NCBI RefSeq assembly: GCF_003367245.1
Contig: NZ_QRGR01000003.1
Location: 124,001-188,000 of the forward strand
Reading direction: 5' to 3'
Length of the DNA stretch: 64,000 nucleotides
From: Pontibacter diazotrophicus
GTDB lineage: Bacteria; Bacteroidota; Bacteroidia; Cytophagales; Hymenobacteraceae
A program made the translations under genes and the position numbers. Numbering within the stretch: position 1 is the first letter of the stretch; each line of letters begins with the position of its first letter. Below the pieces are notes generated by a model, which did not search any database, had not been told where the DNA came from, and saw nothing but the letters and a program-made list of their open reading frames with translations. Below are positions 35,658 to 44,547 of the stretch, in pieces.

Positions 35658-36341
35658 ATGCCTGATAAACGCTTAATTAAACCACCCCTGGACCTGGCCG
35701 CTCCTGAGCAAACAGTGATGGCTACCTTCTCTATGGGTTGCTTCTGGAGCCCTGATGCTCTTTTTGGGAGTGTGGAGGCTGTGGTACGCACGCGGGTAGG
35801 CTATGCAGGCGGCACCTCAGCAAATCCTACCTATTGGACCCTGGCAGATCACATTGAGACGCTGCAACTGGAGTATGACCCAGCCAAAACAAATTACAGT
35901 GAGCTACTGCAGCTGTTTTTCTCCAGTCATAAAGCAACCCGTGCCCCCTGGAAGAGGCAATATATGTCTGCCATGTTTTATCATAACCCGGAACAGGAAC
36001 AGCAGGCCCGGCAGGCTAAAGCACACTTGATGAAAACAACAGGAGAAAAAGTATTTACTGAAATATATCCTTTCGAGAAGTTTTACCTTGCTGAAGATCG
36101 GCACCAGAAGTACAAACTGCAGCGCCTGCCTGCTCTCCTGGAAGAGTTTCTGGAGATGTACCCAACCATCACTGACCTGACTCACTCTACAGCAGCAGCG
36201 CGTATTAACGGTTACCTGTACGGGTATGGCAACTTGCAAAACCTGGCGCATGAAATCGATCGCTTCGGCTTATCTCCTGCCGGCCAGAAAATATTATTTG
36301 ACAACGCCAAAGCCCGCAGAACAATACGGTGCAGCAGCTAA
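35658..36341 (+). CDS. Divergent MsrA-like peptide methionine sulfoxide reductase
   Basis: From the ATG at 35658 (a TTG one codon upstream is possible), 227 residues. The MsrA active-site block is present as FSMGCFWSPDALFG with the catalytic Cys, then VGYAGGTSANPTYW and the family's DHIETLQLEYDP. However, the usual HDPT motif after the next helix is replaced by SSHKATRAPW, and the typical Glu after GCFW is Asp. The C-terminal 60 residues are longer than in standard MsrA and end with a second Cys (RCSS) that might resolve the disulfide. It is probably an MsrA paralogue with altered substrate or mechanism. There is no signal peptide, and it stands alone. Confidence 0.78.
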   Translation: MPDKRLIKPPLDLAAPEQTVMATFSMGCFWSPDALFGSVEAVVRTRVGYAGGTSANPTYWTLADHIETLQLEYDPAKTNYSELLQLFFSSHKATRAPWKRQYMSAMFYHNPEQEQQARQAKAHLMKTTGEKVFTEIYPFEKFYLAEDRHQKYKLQRLPALLEEFLEMYPTITDLTHSTAAARINGYLYGYGNLQNLAHEIDRFGLSPAGQKILFDNAKARRTIRCSS

Positions 36342-36605
36342 GCTCACGCTTAGTAAATGTTTTATCTGTTGAGCTGTCAAGGCCGACTCAGAACCTCACC
36401 TTATGCCTTGCCGTTTCAGTTGATAACAGTGCTTTAGGCTGAACAGAAAGACAGGTATGGCAGGATATACCGGAAGATAAGCGTCTGTTCTTATCATGTT
36501 GCCAGACTTTTTTACCCTGCTTATCCTGTCTCATCTGCATTACTAGCCATTCAGCCTTTACATAGGCGGAAGCACTCTATGGTCAATGTTAAACAAAACT
36601 ATCTA

Positions 36606-38243
36606 ATGGATAAGCTTTGGTACAAAGAAGCAGTGTTCTATGCAGTAGACGTGGAAAGCTTTCAGGACGGAAACGGAGACGGTGTCGGTGACTTTAAGGG
36701 TCTTACAAGCCGCCTCGACTACCTGGGTGAACTCGGTATAAACTGCCTCTGGCTACTTCCGTTCTTCACTACTCCCAACCGCGACAACGGCTACGACGTC
36801 CGGGACTACTATTCCATTGATGCCCGACTCGGCAACCTGCACGATTTTTCCGAGTTTGTAGCGGCAGCCAGAGAGCGGAAGATACGCGTACTGATAGACC
36901 TGATTATTCACCACACATCCGATGAACATGCCTGGTTTCAGGCCGCCAGCACAGACCCAAGCTCTAAATTCCATCAATACTATGTATGGCAGGAAGATAA
37001 GCCAGTAGACGAAACAGAAAATGTATTTCCCGGGGAGGAGGACAGCGTGTGGACGTATGAGAAACGGGCAGGTGCTTATTATCATCACCAGTTTTATTCG
37101 TTTGAGCCTGACCTGAACGTGGCTAATCCCGAGGTACAGAAGGAGATTCTTTCTATCATAGAATTCTGGCTGGCCTTCGGCATTGACGGCTTCCGGGTGG
37201 ATGCCGCCACTCATTTGCTAAGGAGCAAAGGCATTAAAGGAACTGCTGTTAAAAAACCTGCAGCTTTCCTGAAGAGCCTGCGCGAAGCTGCCACCAAAAA
37301 GAGCGATGCCACTATACTGTTGGCGGAAGCCGACGTAGAGCCCGAAAAGCTTGATTTTTACTATGGCAAGGGAAACCGCTTTAACATGCTTTTCAATTTC
37401 CTGCTGGATAACTATTTGTTCCTGGCACTGGCAAGAGAAGACGCCAAACCCATTGCTGATTACCTGAACCGGCCTATACCTCCGGCTGATTGCCAGTGGG
37501 CTAACTTTCTGCGCAACCTCGACGAGCTTGACCTGGAGCGCCTGACAGAGCAGGAGCGGCAGGATGTTTTCGATACGTTTGCACCGGAAGAGAACATGCG
37601 CATCTTTTTCCGCGGGATAAGAAGGCGAATGGCACCCATGCTGAATGGCGACAGGAAATACCTCGAACTGGCCTACAGTCTGCTCTTTACCATGCCTGGC
37701 TCCCCACTACTCGTGTATGGCGATGAGCTTGGCATGGGCGATAACCTGGACCTGCCGGGCCGTGCCAGTGTACGAACGCCTATGCAATGGACAAATGAAA
37801 ACACAGGAGGCTTTTCTACTGCCCCGCTTGATAACCTCTTCAGAAAGCCTATCACAAAAGGGCCTTTCAGCGTGAAGAAAATCAACGTGGAATCACAGCG
37901 TCATGACTCGCTCTCTTTACTGAACTGGATGAAGCGCCTTATTATGATGCGAAAGAACTGCCTGGAAATAGGATGGGGAGCTCCCAAGGTGCTGATTTCG
38001 GACCAGCCCCAGGTACTCGTTCATTCATACGACTGGAAGGGCAACGTACTTGTTTTTGCGCATAACCTTTCTGCTAAACCCTGCCAGCTCTCGATTCATT
38101 CTAGGGAGTTCCACCTGCGCCAGTTCGTCGATATTTTCTCCGACGTTGACTATGAACCGACCAAAGAGGATACGACTCAGATAGAGCTGGGTGGACATGG
38201 CTACCGTTGGTTCAGGGTAAACCAACTGAAGACGAAACAGTAA
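36606..38243 (+). CDS. GH13 protein of the trehalose-synthase (TreS) group with altered conserved residues
   Basis: From the ATG at 36606, 545 residues; an ATG at 36579 would add nine. MDKLWYKEAVFYAVDVESF and the later block APEENMRIFFRGIRRRMAPM through GMGDNLDLPGR are typical of TreS, which interconverts maltose and trehalose. Counting from the longer start, nucleophile Asp208 (GFRVDAA), acid Glu250 (LLAEADV) and Asp315 are present, but region I reads LIIHHTS where NHTS is standard, and the motif normally RNHDEL is RNLDEL, so two substrate-contacting residues differ. Activity may be changed. It is the first gene of a three-gene operon with an alpha-glucosidase 45 bases downstream. Confidence 0.85.
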   Translation: MDKLWYKEAVFYAVDVESFQDGNGDGVGDFKGLTSRLDYLGELGINCLWLLPFFTTPNRDNGYDVRDYYSIDARLGNLHDFSEFVAAARERKIRVLIDLIIHHTSDEHAWFQAASTDPSSKFHQYYVWQEDKPVDETENVFPGEEDSVWTYEKRAGAYYHHQFYSFEPDLNVANPEVQKEILSIIEFWLAFGIDGFRVDAATHLLRSKGIKGTAVKKPAAFLKSLREAATKKSDATILLAEADVEPEKLDFYYGKGNRFNMLFNFLLDNYLFLALAREDAKPIADYLNRPIPPADCQWANFLRNLDELDLERLTEQERQDVFDTFAPEENMRIFFRGIRRRMAPMLNGDRKYLELAYSLLFTMPGSPLLVYGDELGMGDNLDLPGRASVRTPMQWTNENTGGFSTAPLDNLFRKPITKGPFSVKKINVESQRHDSLSLLNWMKRLIMMRKNCLEIGWGAPKVLISDQPQVLVHSYDWKGNVLVFAHNLSAKPCQLSIHSREFHLRQFVDIFSDVDYEPTKEDTTQIELGGHGYRWFRVNQLKTKQ

Positions 38244-38288
38244 GAAATAAGTAGGATAGTATGAACAGGAGCCAAAAATAATAAGCGG

Positions 38289-39893
38289 ATGAAAGAAGAA
38301 CAGAAGCAGCACCTTTGGTGGCAGACAGGCACAATATACCAGGTATACCCCAGGTCTTTTCAGGACAGCAACGAAGATGGAGTAGGCGATCTGAAGGGTA
38401 TAACACAAAGGCTCGACTACCTGAAATGGCTGGGGATAGACGGCATCTGGGTCTCCCCCTTCTTCTCCTCCCCTATGGCCGACTTCGGCTACGACATCTC
38501 CGACTACTGCGGCATACACCCCCTGTTTGGTACCATGCAGGATTTCGATGAACTGCTACAGGAAACACATGCCCGGGACATGAAGCTGATCCTGGACCTG
38601 GTGCCAAACCATACATCAGACGAACACCCTTGGTTTCAGGAATCGCGTGCATCAAAAGACAACCCGAAGCGGGACTGGTATCTCTGGGAAGATGCCAAAC
38701 CCGATGGTTCAGCACCGAATAACTGGCTCAGCGTTTTCGGGGGCAGTGCCTGGGAGTGGGACGAAAAAACACAGCAGTACTACTATCACGCCTTCCATAT
38801 AAAGCAGCCCGACCTGAACTGGCGCAACCCAGAAGTGCAGGAGGCTATGCTGAACGTAATGCGTTTCTGGCTCGACAAAGGTGTGGACGGTTTCAGAGTG
38901 GATGTGATGTGGCACATGATAAAGGACAAACAACTGCGCGACAACCCGGTAAACCCAGATTATAATCCGCTGGAGCTACCCTACCGGCAGCTTTTCCCGA
39001 CCTACTCCACCGACCAGCCGGAAGTGCATGACATTGTGCGTAAAATGCGCGATGTTCTGGATAGCTACAATGAGCGCATGATGATTGGAGAAATATACCT
39101 CCCCATTCACAAACTGGTGGCCTATTACGGAAGAGAAAATAAAGGCGCCCATCTTCCATTTAATTTCCAATTGCTCGCGCTGCCCTGGGACGCACAGCAG
39201 CTTGCTTCGGCTATAGATGAATATGAGGGCGCCCTGCCACAAGAGGGCTGGCCCAACTGGGTACTCAGCAACCACGATAAACCCCGCATCATCAGTAGAG
39301 TCGGGAAATCGCAGGCAAAAGTGGCGGCCATGCTGCTGCTAACGCTGCGTGGCACGCCTACTATTTACTATGGCGATGAGCTGGGGATGCGCGATGTTCC
39401 CATACCCGAGGAGGAAGTACAGGACCCACAGGGACTGAACATGCCGAAAATGAACCTGAGCCGTGACCCTGCCCGCACACCCATGCAATGGGACAGCAGT
39501 GCTAATGCTGGCTTCACCAACGGTAAGCCGTGGCTCCGGCTACCGGAAAATTTCCAGAAAGTGAACGTAGCGGCGCAAACAGATAACCCCTACTCCATGC
39601 TGTCTTTCTATAAAAAGCTGTTAAGCCTGCGCCAGCAAGAGCCTGCCCTGCATGTTGGCAGCTACGCCCCCGTACACGCCGACACCCAGATGATTGCCTA
39701 CACCAGGCAGGCAGAGGGCACCTGCTTTTTGGTTGTTCTGAACCTGACCCACAGGCCCTGCTACTTTAAACCGGAACACCACACTTACAAGGGAACTATC
39801 CTGATCAGCACTTATATGGAGCGCGAAAGTACACCCGTAACAGGTGCCATTAACCTGAGTGGGGACGAGGGTATTATTGTGCGGCTGGATTAA
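38289..39893 (+). CDS. Alpha-glucosidase / oligo-1,6-glucosidase (GH13)
   Basis: A 534-residue cytosolic GH13 enzyme with all conserved regions intact: DLVPNHTS (region I), GFRVDVMW with nucleophile Asp205, MIGEIYLP with acid Glu268, and LSNHDKPR with Asp330. Opening WWQTGTIYQVYPRSFQDSN is typical of alpha-glucosidases of the oligo-1,6-glucosidase group. It should release glucose from short malto- or isomalto-oligosaccharides, completing breakdown of products from GlgX and PulA. It follows the TreS-like gene by 45 bases and precedes a DinB-family gene by about 30, so the three form one transcript. Confidence 0.92.
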   Translation: MKEEQKQHLWWQTGTIYQVYPRSFQDSNEDGVGDLKGITQRLDYLKWLGIDGIWVSPFFSSPMADFGYDISDYCGIHPLFGTMQDFDELLQETHARDMKLILDLVPNHTSDEHPWFQESRASKDNPKRDWYLWEDAKPDGSAPNNWLSVFGGSAWEWDEKTQQYYYHAFHIKQPDLNWRNPEVQEAMLNVMRFWLDKGVDGFRVDVMWHMIKDKQLRDNPVNPDYNPLELPYRQLFPTYSTDQPEVHDIVRKMRDVLDSYNERMMIGEIYLPIHKLVAYYGRENKGAHLPFNFQLLALPWDAQQLASAIDEYEGALPQEGWPNWVLSNHDKPRIISRVGKSQAKVAAMLLLTLRGTPTIYYGDELGMRDVPIPEEEVQDPQGLNMPKMNLSRDPARTPMQWDSSANAGFTNGKPWLRLPENFQKVNVAAQTDNPYSMLSFYKKLLSLRQQEPALHVGSYAPVHADTQMIAYTRQAEGTCFLVVLNLTHRPCYFKPEHHTYKGTILISTYMERESTPVTGAINLSGDEGIIVRLD

Positions 39894-39923
39894 TGGATTG
39901 AAAACTCAAGAATGTTAACAGCT

Positions 39924-40400
39924 ATGGAACAAGACAAACAGCTCCGCGAACAACTGGTAAAGCTTTTACGCGGTGGGCAGGCCTTTAAAACAAGAGATGA
40001 AATCTTGCAGGGTATCAGCTTGGAAGAGGCGGGCAAAAAAGCCGCTAACCTCCCGTATACCATCTGGCAGTTGCTCGAGCACCTGCGCATTGCCCAATGG
40101 GATATTCTGGAATTCAGCCGCAATCCGCAGCACCAGTCGCCGGAGTGGCCGGAGGGGTACTGGCCGCAGGAAAAAGCGCCAGCCAATGAGGCTGCTTTAA
40201 ACAAAACACTGCACGCTATTACGACTGACCTCGAAGAGGTAATAAATTTAATACAGGATCCGGCCAATGATCTATTCGAGCCATTCCCACACGGCAACGG
40301 GCAGAACCTGCTTCGGGAAGCCATGCTCGTTGCCGAGCACAATGCCTACCACCTTGGGCAAATAGTAATAATAAGACGTCTGCTGGGAGAGTGGGAATAA
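39924..40400 (+). CDS. DinB-family metal-dependent protein (first of two)
   Basis: A protein of 158 residues from the ATG at 39924; an in-frame ATG at 39912 would add four. It is a four-helix bundle of the DinB/YfiT superfamily with the His triad: HLRIAQWDIL (His57 counted from the longer start) and AEHNAYHLGQI (His143 and His147). WPEGYWPQE is typical of the subgroup. Such proteins bind nickel, zinc or iron; some are thiol transferases that use bacillithiol. Bacteroidota carry many copies with unknown roles. A second member lies at 58312. It is the last gene of the GH13 operon, though functional linkage is not obvious. Confidence 0.85.
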   Translation: MEQDKQLREQLVKLLRGGQAFKTRDEILQGISLEEAGKKAANLPYTIWQLLEHLRIAQWDILEFSRNPQHQSPEWPEGYWPQEKAPANEAALNKTLHAITTDLEEVINLIQDPANDLFEPFPHGNGQNLLREAMLVAEHNAYHLGQIVIIRRLLGEWE

Positions 40401-40490
40401 TCATTCAGTCAACCTGCGCCGCATGTGGCTGCAATATTGTTTTGCCAGGCTAATCCGATAAATACCACAAACGCTTCGGTCTTTAAAAAG

Positions 40491-40517
40491 GAAATGCTGT
40501 GTTATACACAGCATTTC
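40491..40517. terminator. Bidirectional terminator between convergent genes
   Basis: Perfect 12-bp stem GAAATGCTGTGT / ACACAGCATTTC with loop TAT. Reading leftward it is followed by CTTTTT, so it fits the leftward lipoprotein gene best and may also stop the rightward GH13 operon. Confidence 0.82.
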
Positions 40518-40554
40518 TTAAATAATTTATTTATTTCTAATTGAGAGTGCAGCT

Positions 40555-40836
40555 TTAGTAGCTGTTTCTTCTTTTAGCCTGCTGCTCGAGCGCTTTTAAT
40601 TCATATTCAGCGGCTTTCAGCCTGCTTTTGGCAGCTTTTTCTCTTTGTTTCGCTTCTTCCGCATACTGCTCAGCTTGCCTTACCTCCTGTTTCAAAGCCC
40701 TTACCTCCTGTTGCTGTGCAGCTACCGAAGGATCGTTTGATACGCTGTTGCCAGATAAAGCAGAGCAACTAAGCATAATGGGTAAGAACAAAGCCATTGT
40801 GCCGGATGCTATTGCTTTGCTTGTAATTAATTTCAT
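40555..40836 (-). CDS. Small coiled-coil lipoprotein-like protein
   Basis: A 93-residue exported protein. The N-terminus is a signal sequence with a likely lipoprotein cysteine (MLSCSAL, Cys24). Residues about 38-88 form one long charged helix with heptad-like spacing (repeated EVRALKQEVRQAEQ, EEAKQREKAAKSR, LKALEQQAKRR), probably a coiled coil. It may trimerise like Lpp or serve as an envelope stress lipoprotein; this is a guess. It is monocistronic with its own terminator. Confidence 0.7.
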   Translation of the reverse strand: MKLITSKAIASGTMALFLPIMLSCSALSGNSVSNDPSVAAQQQEVRALKQEVRQAEQYAEEAKQREKAAKSRLKAAEYELKALEQQAKRRNSY

Positions 40837-41347
40837 AATATGTTATTTAGTTTAACATATATAAATACGGGTATAGTGTACAGGTTGTTTGTAATCAGGC
40901 TGCGGTGGCCCCTCAAATCAAATTGAAGCGTAGGGATTTGGGCGGTTCTAAGTCTGCATAATTTGTGCAAAAAATTCAACTTCTGGGCTGCACATTGTTA
41001 TCATATATTCGAAAGTAAACATCATTTCAGACAGATTTACAACTCATTTGGCGCCTGTTTAATGAACGCCTTGATTAACTGTTCATAAGTAATTGCATCC
41101 ATAATGGACAGGTTGAAGGACTGTGTCAATCATACGGGAGAACCTCCAACCAAAGCGCATCTCACCAGCCATTTCATATTCTCGCTCCTCTCAGACATAA
41201 ATAAAATCAGAGCAATGCAACCATCCTGCTGTTTATTGGGGTCTATCCCATGTCAGCACAGTGTTAACTGAGGCATTTGTCAGCGTATAATGTGCTGGCA
41301 GAATTTACATGTTCTACTAATCCATCACACACTATTTACACACTATT
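40837..41347. other. Intergenic region upstream of DUF4397 gene
   Basis: 511 bases between divergent genes. TATAAT occurs at 41286-41291, but Bacteroidota do not normally use that -10 form, so I do not call a promoter. A reading frame of about 54 codons from 41104 has no protein-like features. Nothing else is evident. Confidence 0.5.
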
Positions 41348-42076
41348 ATGAAAAAAAAATTAGGTAAGCTGTCTTTAAGTAAAGTTACAGTCCTTTTATG
41401 CAGTTTATTAATTATTTCTTTAACCTCATGTCTCGATGCGCAGGACTCAGATAATGATGTAGTACAGCCTGCAACTTATGTTGCCATTTACCATGGAGCA
41501 CCCGATGCCCCTGAATTTGACATTTTTGTAGATAACAGCCGCATCAACAGCCAAGCCTTTAAGTACGCCAATTATTCAGATTATTTTAACTTCATAACGC
41601 CGGGAAACCATAGGCTGAAGTTTACGCCCGTCAACGCTTCAAACGCATTCATCGATACAGCTTTAACTTTTAGTGAAGGTAAAATATATTCCCTTTTTGC
41701 AGTAAACAGGCTGCAGAGTATAGAACTGCTGGCAGTAAAGGATAGCCTGATAATACCTGGTACTGGTGAGGCCGGTTTACGTGTGATACAGCTTTCTCCT
41801 GACGCCCCTGCCGTAGATATTGTCATGGTAAAGAATAACACCAGCACCTCCTTCACCACCAACCTGGACTTTAAAGAGACAACAGCTTTCCAAAAAGTAG
41901 CGTCAGGCACCCATACCATTCAGGTAAGAAGGGCAGAAAATCAGGAAGTTTTATTGTCTGTACCTAACATCACGTTAGAGTCTGCAAGAAATTATTCGTT
42001 TATCATCCGAGGATTTGCAACACCTCCCACCGGTAACTTAAATGTGCTGAGTTTGCAGGTAATCCGTAATCATTAA
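41348..42076 (+). CDS. DUF4397 lipoprotein
   Basis: A 242-residue secreted lipoprotein; the signal peptide ends in ISLTSC with the lipidated Cys28. Two related beta-sandwich halves follow: YVAIYHGAPDAPEFDIFVDN (about 44-63) and VIQLSPDAPAVDIVMV (about 145-160), both with the [HS]xDAPxxD pattern that defines DUF4397. The loop in the DAP motif may bind a ligand, but no function is established. Presence at the cell surface is likely in Bacteroidota. It is monocistronic, with a terminator right after. Confidence 0.88.
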   Translation: MKKKLGKLSLSKVTVLLCSLLIISLTSCLDAQDSDNDVVQPATYVAIYHGAPDAPEFDIFVDNSRINSQAFKYANYSDYFNFITPGNHRLKFTPVNASNAFIDTALTFSEGKIYSLFAVNRLQSIELLAVKDSLIIPGTGEAGLRVIQLSPDAPAVDIVMVKNNTSTSFTTNLDFKETTAFQKVASGTHTIQVRRAENQEVLLSVPNITLESARNYSFIIRGFATPPTGNLNVLSLQVIRNH

Positions 42077-42110
42077 GTGATACTGCTTTAAATCCATTCA
42101 GGGTTATTTA

Positions 42111-42149
42111 CAGGCCGCTTCTCTCGTGAGAGAGGCGGCCTGTCTTTTT
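42111..42149 (+). terminator. Rho-independent terminator after the DUF4397 gene
   Basis: A 15-bp stem CAGGCCGCTTCTCTC / GAGAGAGGCGGCCTG with one G-T pair and a tiny loop, followed by TCTTTTT. Confidence 0.9.
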
Positions 42150-42361
42150 GAATAGGGTTATTTAGCCCTCCCTCCTGCTATACCTGCGCCGTGATCGGCT
42201 CTCCGCTTCCTAAGCAAAGAAGCACAAGGTAATAGCGGCACCAACTCCATTCCCGCAATTTCGTTGTATCTTAAAGTTGAATTTGTGTATTTTTAGTACC
42301 TGCTATATCAGGTTTCACAAACGGAATTGAAAATAGTTCTTTAAAACCAACCTCTTAAGCG

Positions 42362-43180
42362 ATGATAAAAAGAAAACTATTTGCCGGCAAAAGGATTTTT
42401 TCTCTGGGCTTACTGCTGCTGGTAGGCTTTACAACTCCACATCCGAACCAGGAAGCAGAAGCAGACGTAGCAGCACATGCTGTTGTGCAAGCCACTGACC
42501 TGGAAGGAGCCTGGCGCCTCATCGACCCGGTAGAGATAGAGCAGGCAGCCATCCCGAACGCCACCGCTGTGAAAATTATAGAAGACGGGCTTTTTTCTGT
42601 GGCTTATTATGATGAGACCGGAAAGAAATTCTTGGGTACCTACGGCGGCACTTATGAGGTTTCCAGAGGCAATATCTCCATGACATATGAGTTCAACACC
42701 TTCGACAGTACCGCAGTGGGGAAAACGGCGACAGGTGCTTATACTATTCTGAACGACAAATTAGGTATAGAGGGAATAAAAGGAGCACAGGCCACCGAAA
42801 CATGGGAAAAGATACCAGTAAATAACGATGCTTCTCCCCTGGCAGGTGCCTGGCGCATACGTGCCCGCGAAAGGGACGGTCAAATGAGCCCCATGAACCC
42901 GGGGCCACGCAAAACGATTAAGATGCTATCAGACAATCGCTTTCAGTGGATAGCCTTTAATTCCGAAACAGCAGGCTTTTTTGGTACCGGAGGAGGCACC
43001 TATACCACTGAAAACGGCAAGTACACTGAAAATATCGAGTTCTTCTCCCGCGACTCCAGCAGGGTTGGTCAGCAATTGTCCTTCGACTTTGATGTAAAGG
43101 AAGGTGATTGGCACCACAGTGGCCTAAGCAGCACAGGTAACAAAATAAATGAAGTCTGGCACCGACAGAACAACCAATAA
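42362..43180 (+). CDS. Exported protein with two lipocalin-like repeats
   Basis: A 272-residue protein with an N-terminal signal anchor or signal peptide (about 10-26, GKRIFSLGLLLLVGFTT). Two homologous domains follow: DLEGAWRLID through GKTATGAYT (about 46-148) and PLAGAWRIRARERDG through GQQLSFDFDV (about 160-260). Both share AWR near the start, a central GTYGGTYE / GTGGGTYTT block, and FDSTAVG / RDSSRVG, so the gene arose by internal duplication. The fold resembles lipocalin-like 'secreted or membrane' proteins of Bacteroidota. No ligand or enzymatic role can be assigned. It is tail to tail with the lytic transglycosylase gene, 19 bases apart. Confidence 0.72.
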   Translation: MIKRKLFAGKRIFSLGLLLLVGFTTPHPNQEAEADVAAHAVVQATDLEGAWRLIDPVEIEQAAIPNATAVKIIEDGLFSVAYYDETGKKFLGTYGGTYEVSRGNISMTYEFNTFDSTAVGKTATGAYTILNDKLGIEGIKGAQATETWEKIPVNNDASPLAGAWRIRARERDGQMSPMNPGPRKTIKMLSDNRFQWIAFNSETAGFFGTGGGTYTTENGKYTENIEFFSRDSSRVGQQLSFDFDVKEGDWHHSGLSSTGNKINEVWHRQNNQ

Positions 43181-43199
43181 CAATCCTCTACAGCTGCGA

Positions 43200-44123
43200 C
43201 TACTTTGGTAGTTGCAGCACAAATTCTTTTCCCTCAGGTACTGTGAGATCGTAGCTCTTAATCCAGGGGTTATAGTAGCGCAGGGTTTTGTAGTTAATGC
43301 CTTGTTCCAGAGCAAAAGCAGGAAGATCGGGAATAGAAGTAGTGACCACTAAGGGTCGCGTAGGCAAAGGGTTATAGCCATGCTCCTCTGTAAAGTCAAA
43401 GCCATACTTTTGTGGATTTCCCAGCACCTCTTTCAGCGCCAGTATCCGGAACATATAGCGCGATGTTTCGTCGTTCAGGTATAAGTCATAGTAAGAATCT
43501 ACTCCCTGCTTCTTAAGCGCTCTTGCGATGCCACCCATGCCCCGATTATAGGCGGCGGCGGCATTGGTCCAGGTGCCGAAGCGCTCTTTAGCTGTCTTGA
43601 GGTAGCGGATAGCTGCCAGTGTCGATTTCTCAACATGAAAGCGCTCGTCCACCTTCCCGTTTACAATCATTCCGTAGCCACGGGCGGTGTCTGGCATCAG
43701 CTGCCAGAAGCCTGCCGCACCGGCTGGCGATGTAACATGCCCGAAGAGACTTTCGGCAAGGGCCAGGTATACGAAATCCTCCGGCACGTCATTTTCCCGG
43801 AGCAGTCGTTTCATTTCAGGGATGTACCGCTGCATTCTTTTAAGGCCCATTAACGTTCTGTAGTGCGAATAGGTATTAATAAGAATCTCCTTATCCAGGC
43901 GTTCGGCTACATCGGGCATATGAAGTGGTACTGGCTCACCTGCAAAAGTAAGCGCATCAGGCAAAGCAGGAGGCCTGTAACCCTTTGCTGATGTAACGGC
44001 GTTTGTCTCAGCCTCAGAAGTGACTTCAGATTGCAGGGACGGGGGCTGCTGACTGCAAAGGTGCAACGAGAGTCCTATTATGACCGTTCCTACCCATCCG
44101 AATTTCCAATATTGCTTTGTCAT
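43200..44123 (-). CDS. Lytic murein transglycosylase (MltD-like)
   Basis: A 307-residue exported protein with an N-terminal hydrophobic segment (about 9-23). The SLT catalytic domain spans about 110-230: FVYLALAESLFG has the catalytic Glu124, then SPAGAAGFWQLMPDTARGYG and AAAAYNRGMGGIARAL, all standard for family 1 lytic transglycosylases. The C-terminal part (FALEQGINYKTLRYYNPWI to VLQLPK) resembles a LysM or MltD-type tail that binds glycan strands. It cleaves peptidoglycan with formation of 1,6-anhydroMurNAc ends, for wall remodelling. It is monocistronic and convergent with the gene to its left. Confidence 0.92.
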   Translation of the reverse strand: MTKQYWKFGWVGTVIIGLSLHLCSQQPPSLQSEVTSEAETNAVTSAKGYRPPALPDALTFAGEPVPLHMPDVAERLDKEILINTYSHYRTLMGLKRMQRYIPEMKRLLRENDVPEDFVYLALAESLFGHVTSPAGAAGFWQLMPDTARGYGMIVNGKVDERFHVEKSTLAAIRYLKTAKERFGTWTNAAAAYNRGMGGIARALKKQGVDSYYDLYLNDETSRYMFRILALKEVLGNPQKYGFDFTEEHGYNPLPTRPLVVTTSIPDLPAFALEQGINYKTLRYYNPWIKSYDLTVPEGKEFVLQLPK

Positions 44124-44547
44124 ACGCTCCTCCTATCAGTTTTATATTCCCCTTCAGTTGTATAACAGCTTTACAACTGTTTTATTCCTAAAGTTAGAAA
44201 AAAACAGCCGGGTATCGAAGGACCGTCATCCCAAAAGCAGTTTCATGAAGGGTTCATGTTCAGAAATACAGTAGTCTTATAAATGTATTATACCTGTATA
44301 TCAGGACATTGTTATAAATGACAGCATAATTCACCTTTATCCAAAATAACCGGAAAACCACGCGATCAACTACTCTTCTTGGTTTACAAGGAAGAATGGG
44401 AGCGCAAAATATTCACTTCAGTATCAACGCTTCTACAAAAACAAAAACCTCCCTGCACACCACAGGAAGGTTTTTGTTTTTATCATTTCTTAGTAACGAT
44501 ACTTTGCCTGGCCTTGTAAAGGTGCCTAAAGCACTCGTACAGCCAAC
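44124..44547. other. Intergenic region with terminator of the downstream propeller gene
   Basis: About 424 bases between two leftward genes. The right part holds the terminator listed separately (44441-44477). The rest probably contains the promoter of the lytic transglycosylase gene. No gene is seen. Confidence 0.5.
44441..44477 (-). terminator. Rho-independent terminator of the beta-propeller lipoprotein gene
   Basis: A 15-bp stem ACAAAAACCTCCCTG / CAGGAAGGTTTTTGT with one G-T mismatch and loop CACACCA. Leftward it ends in TTTTTGTAG, and rightward in TTTTTGTTTTT, so it can work in both directions. Confidence 0.85.

Noticed and set aside
41104..41271. Frame of about 54 codons upstream of the DUF4397 gene (MDRLKDCVNH...)
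   Set aside because: No protein-like pattern, no recognisable start signal, and it lies in AT-rich intergenic sequence; a random frame of this length is expected.
41286..41291. TATAAT as a sigma-70 -10 box
   Set aside because: The main sigma factor of Bacteroidota uses TAnnTTTG at -7 and TTTG at -33; a bare TATAAT is not evidence here.
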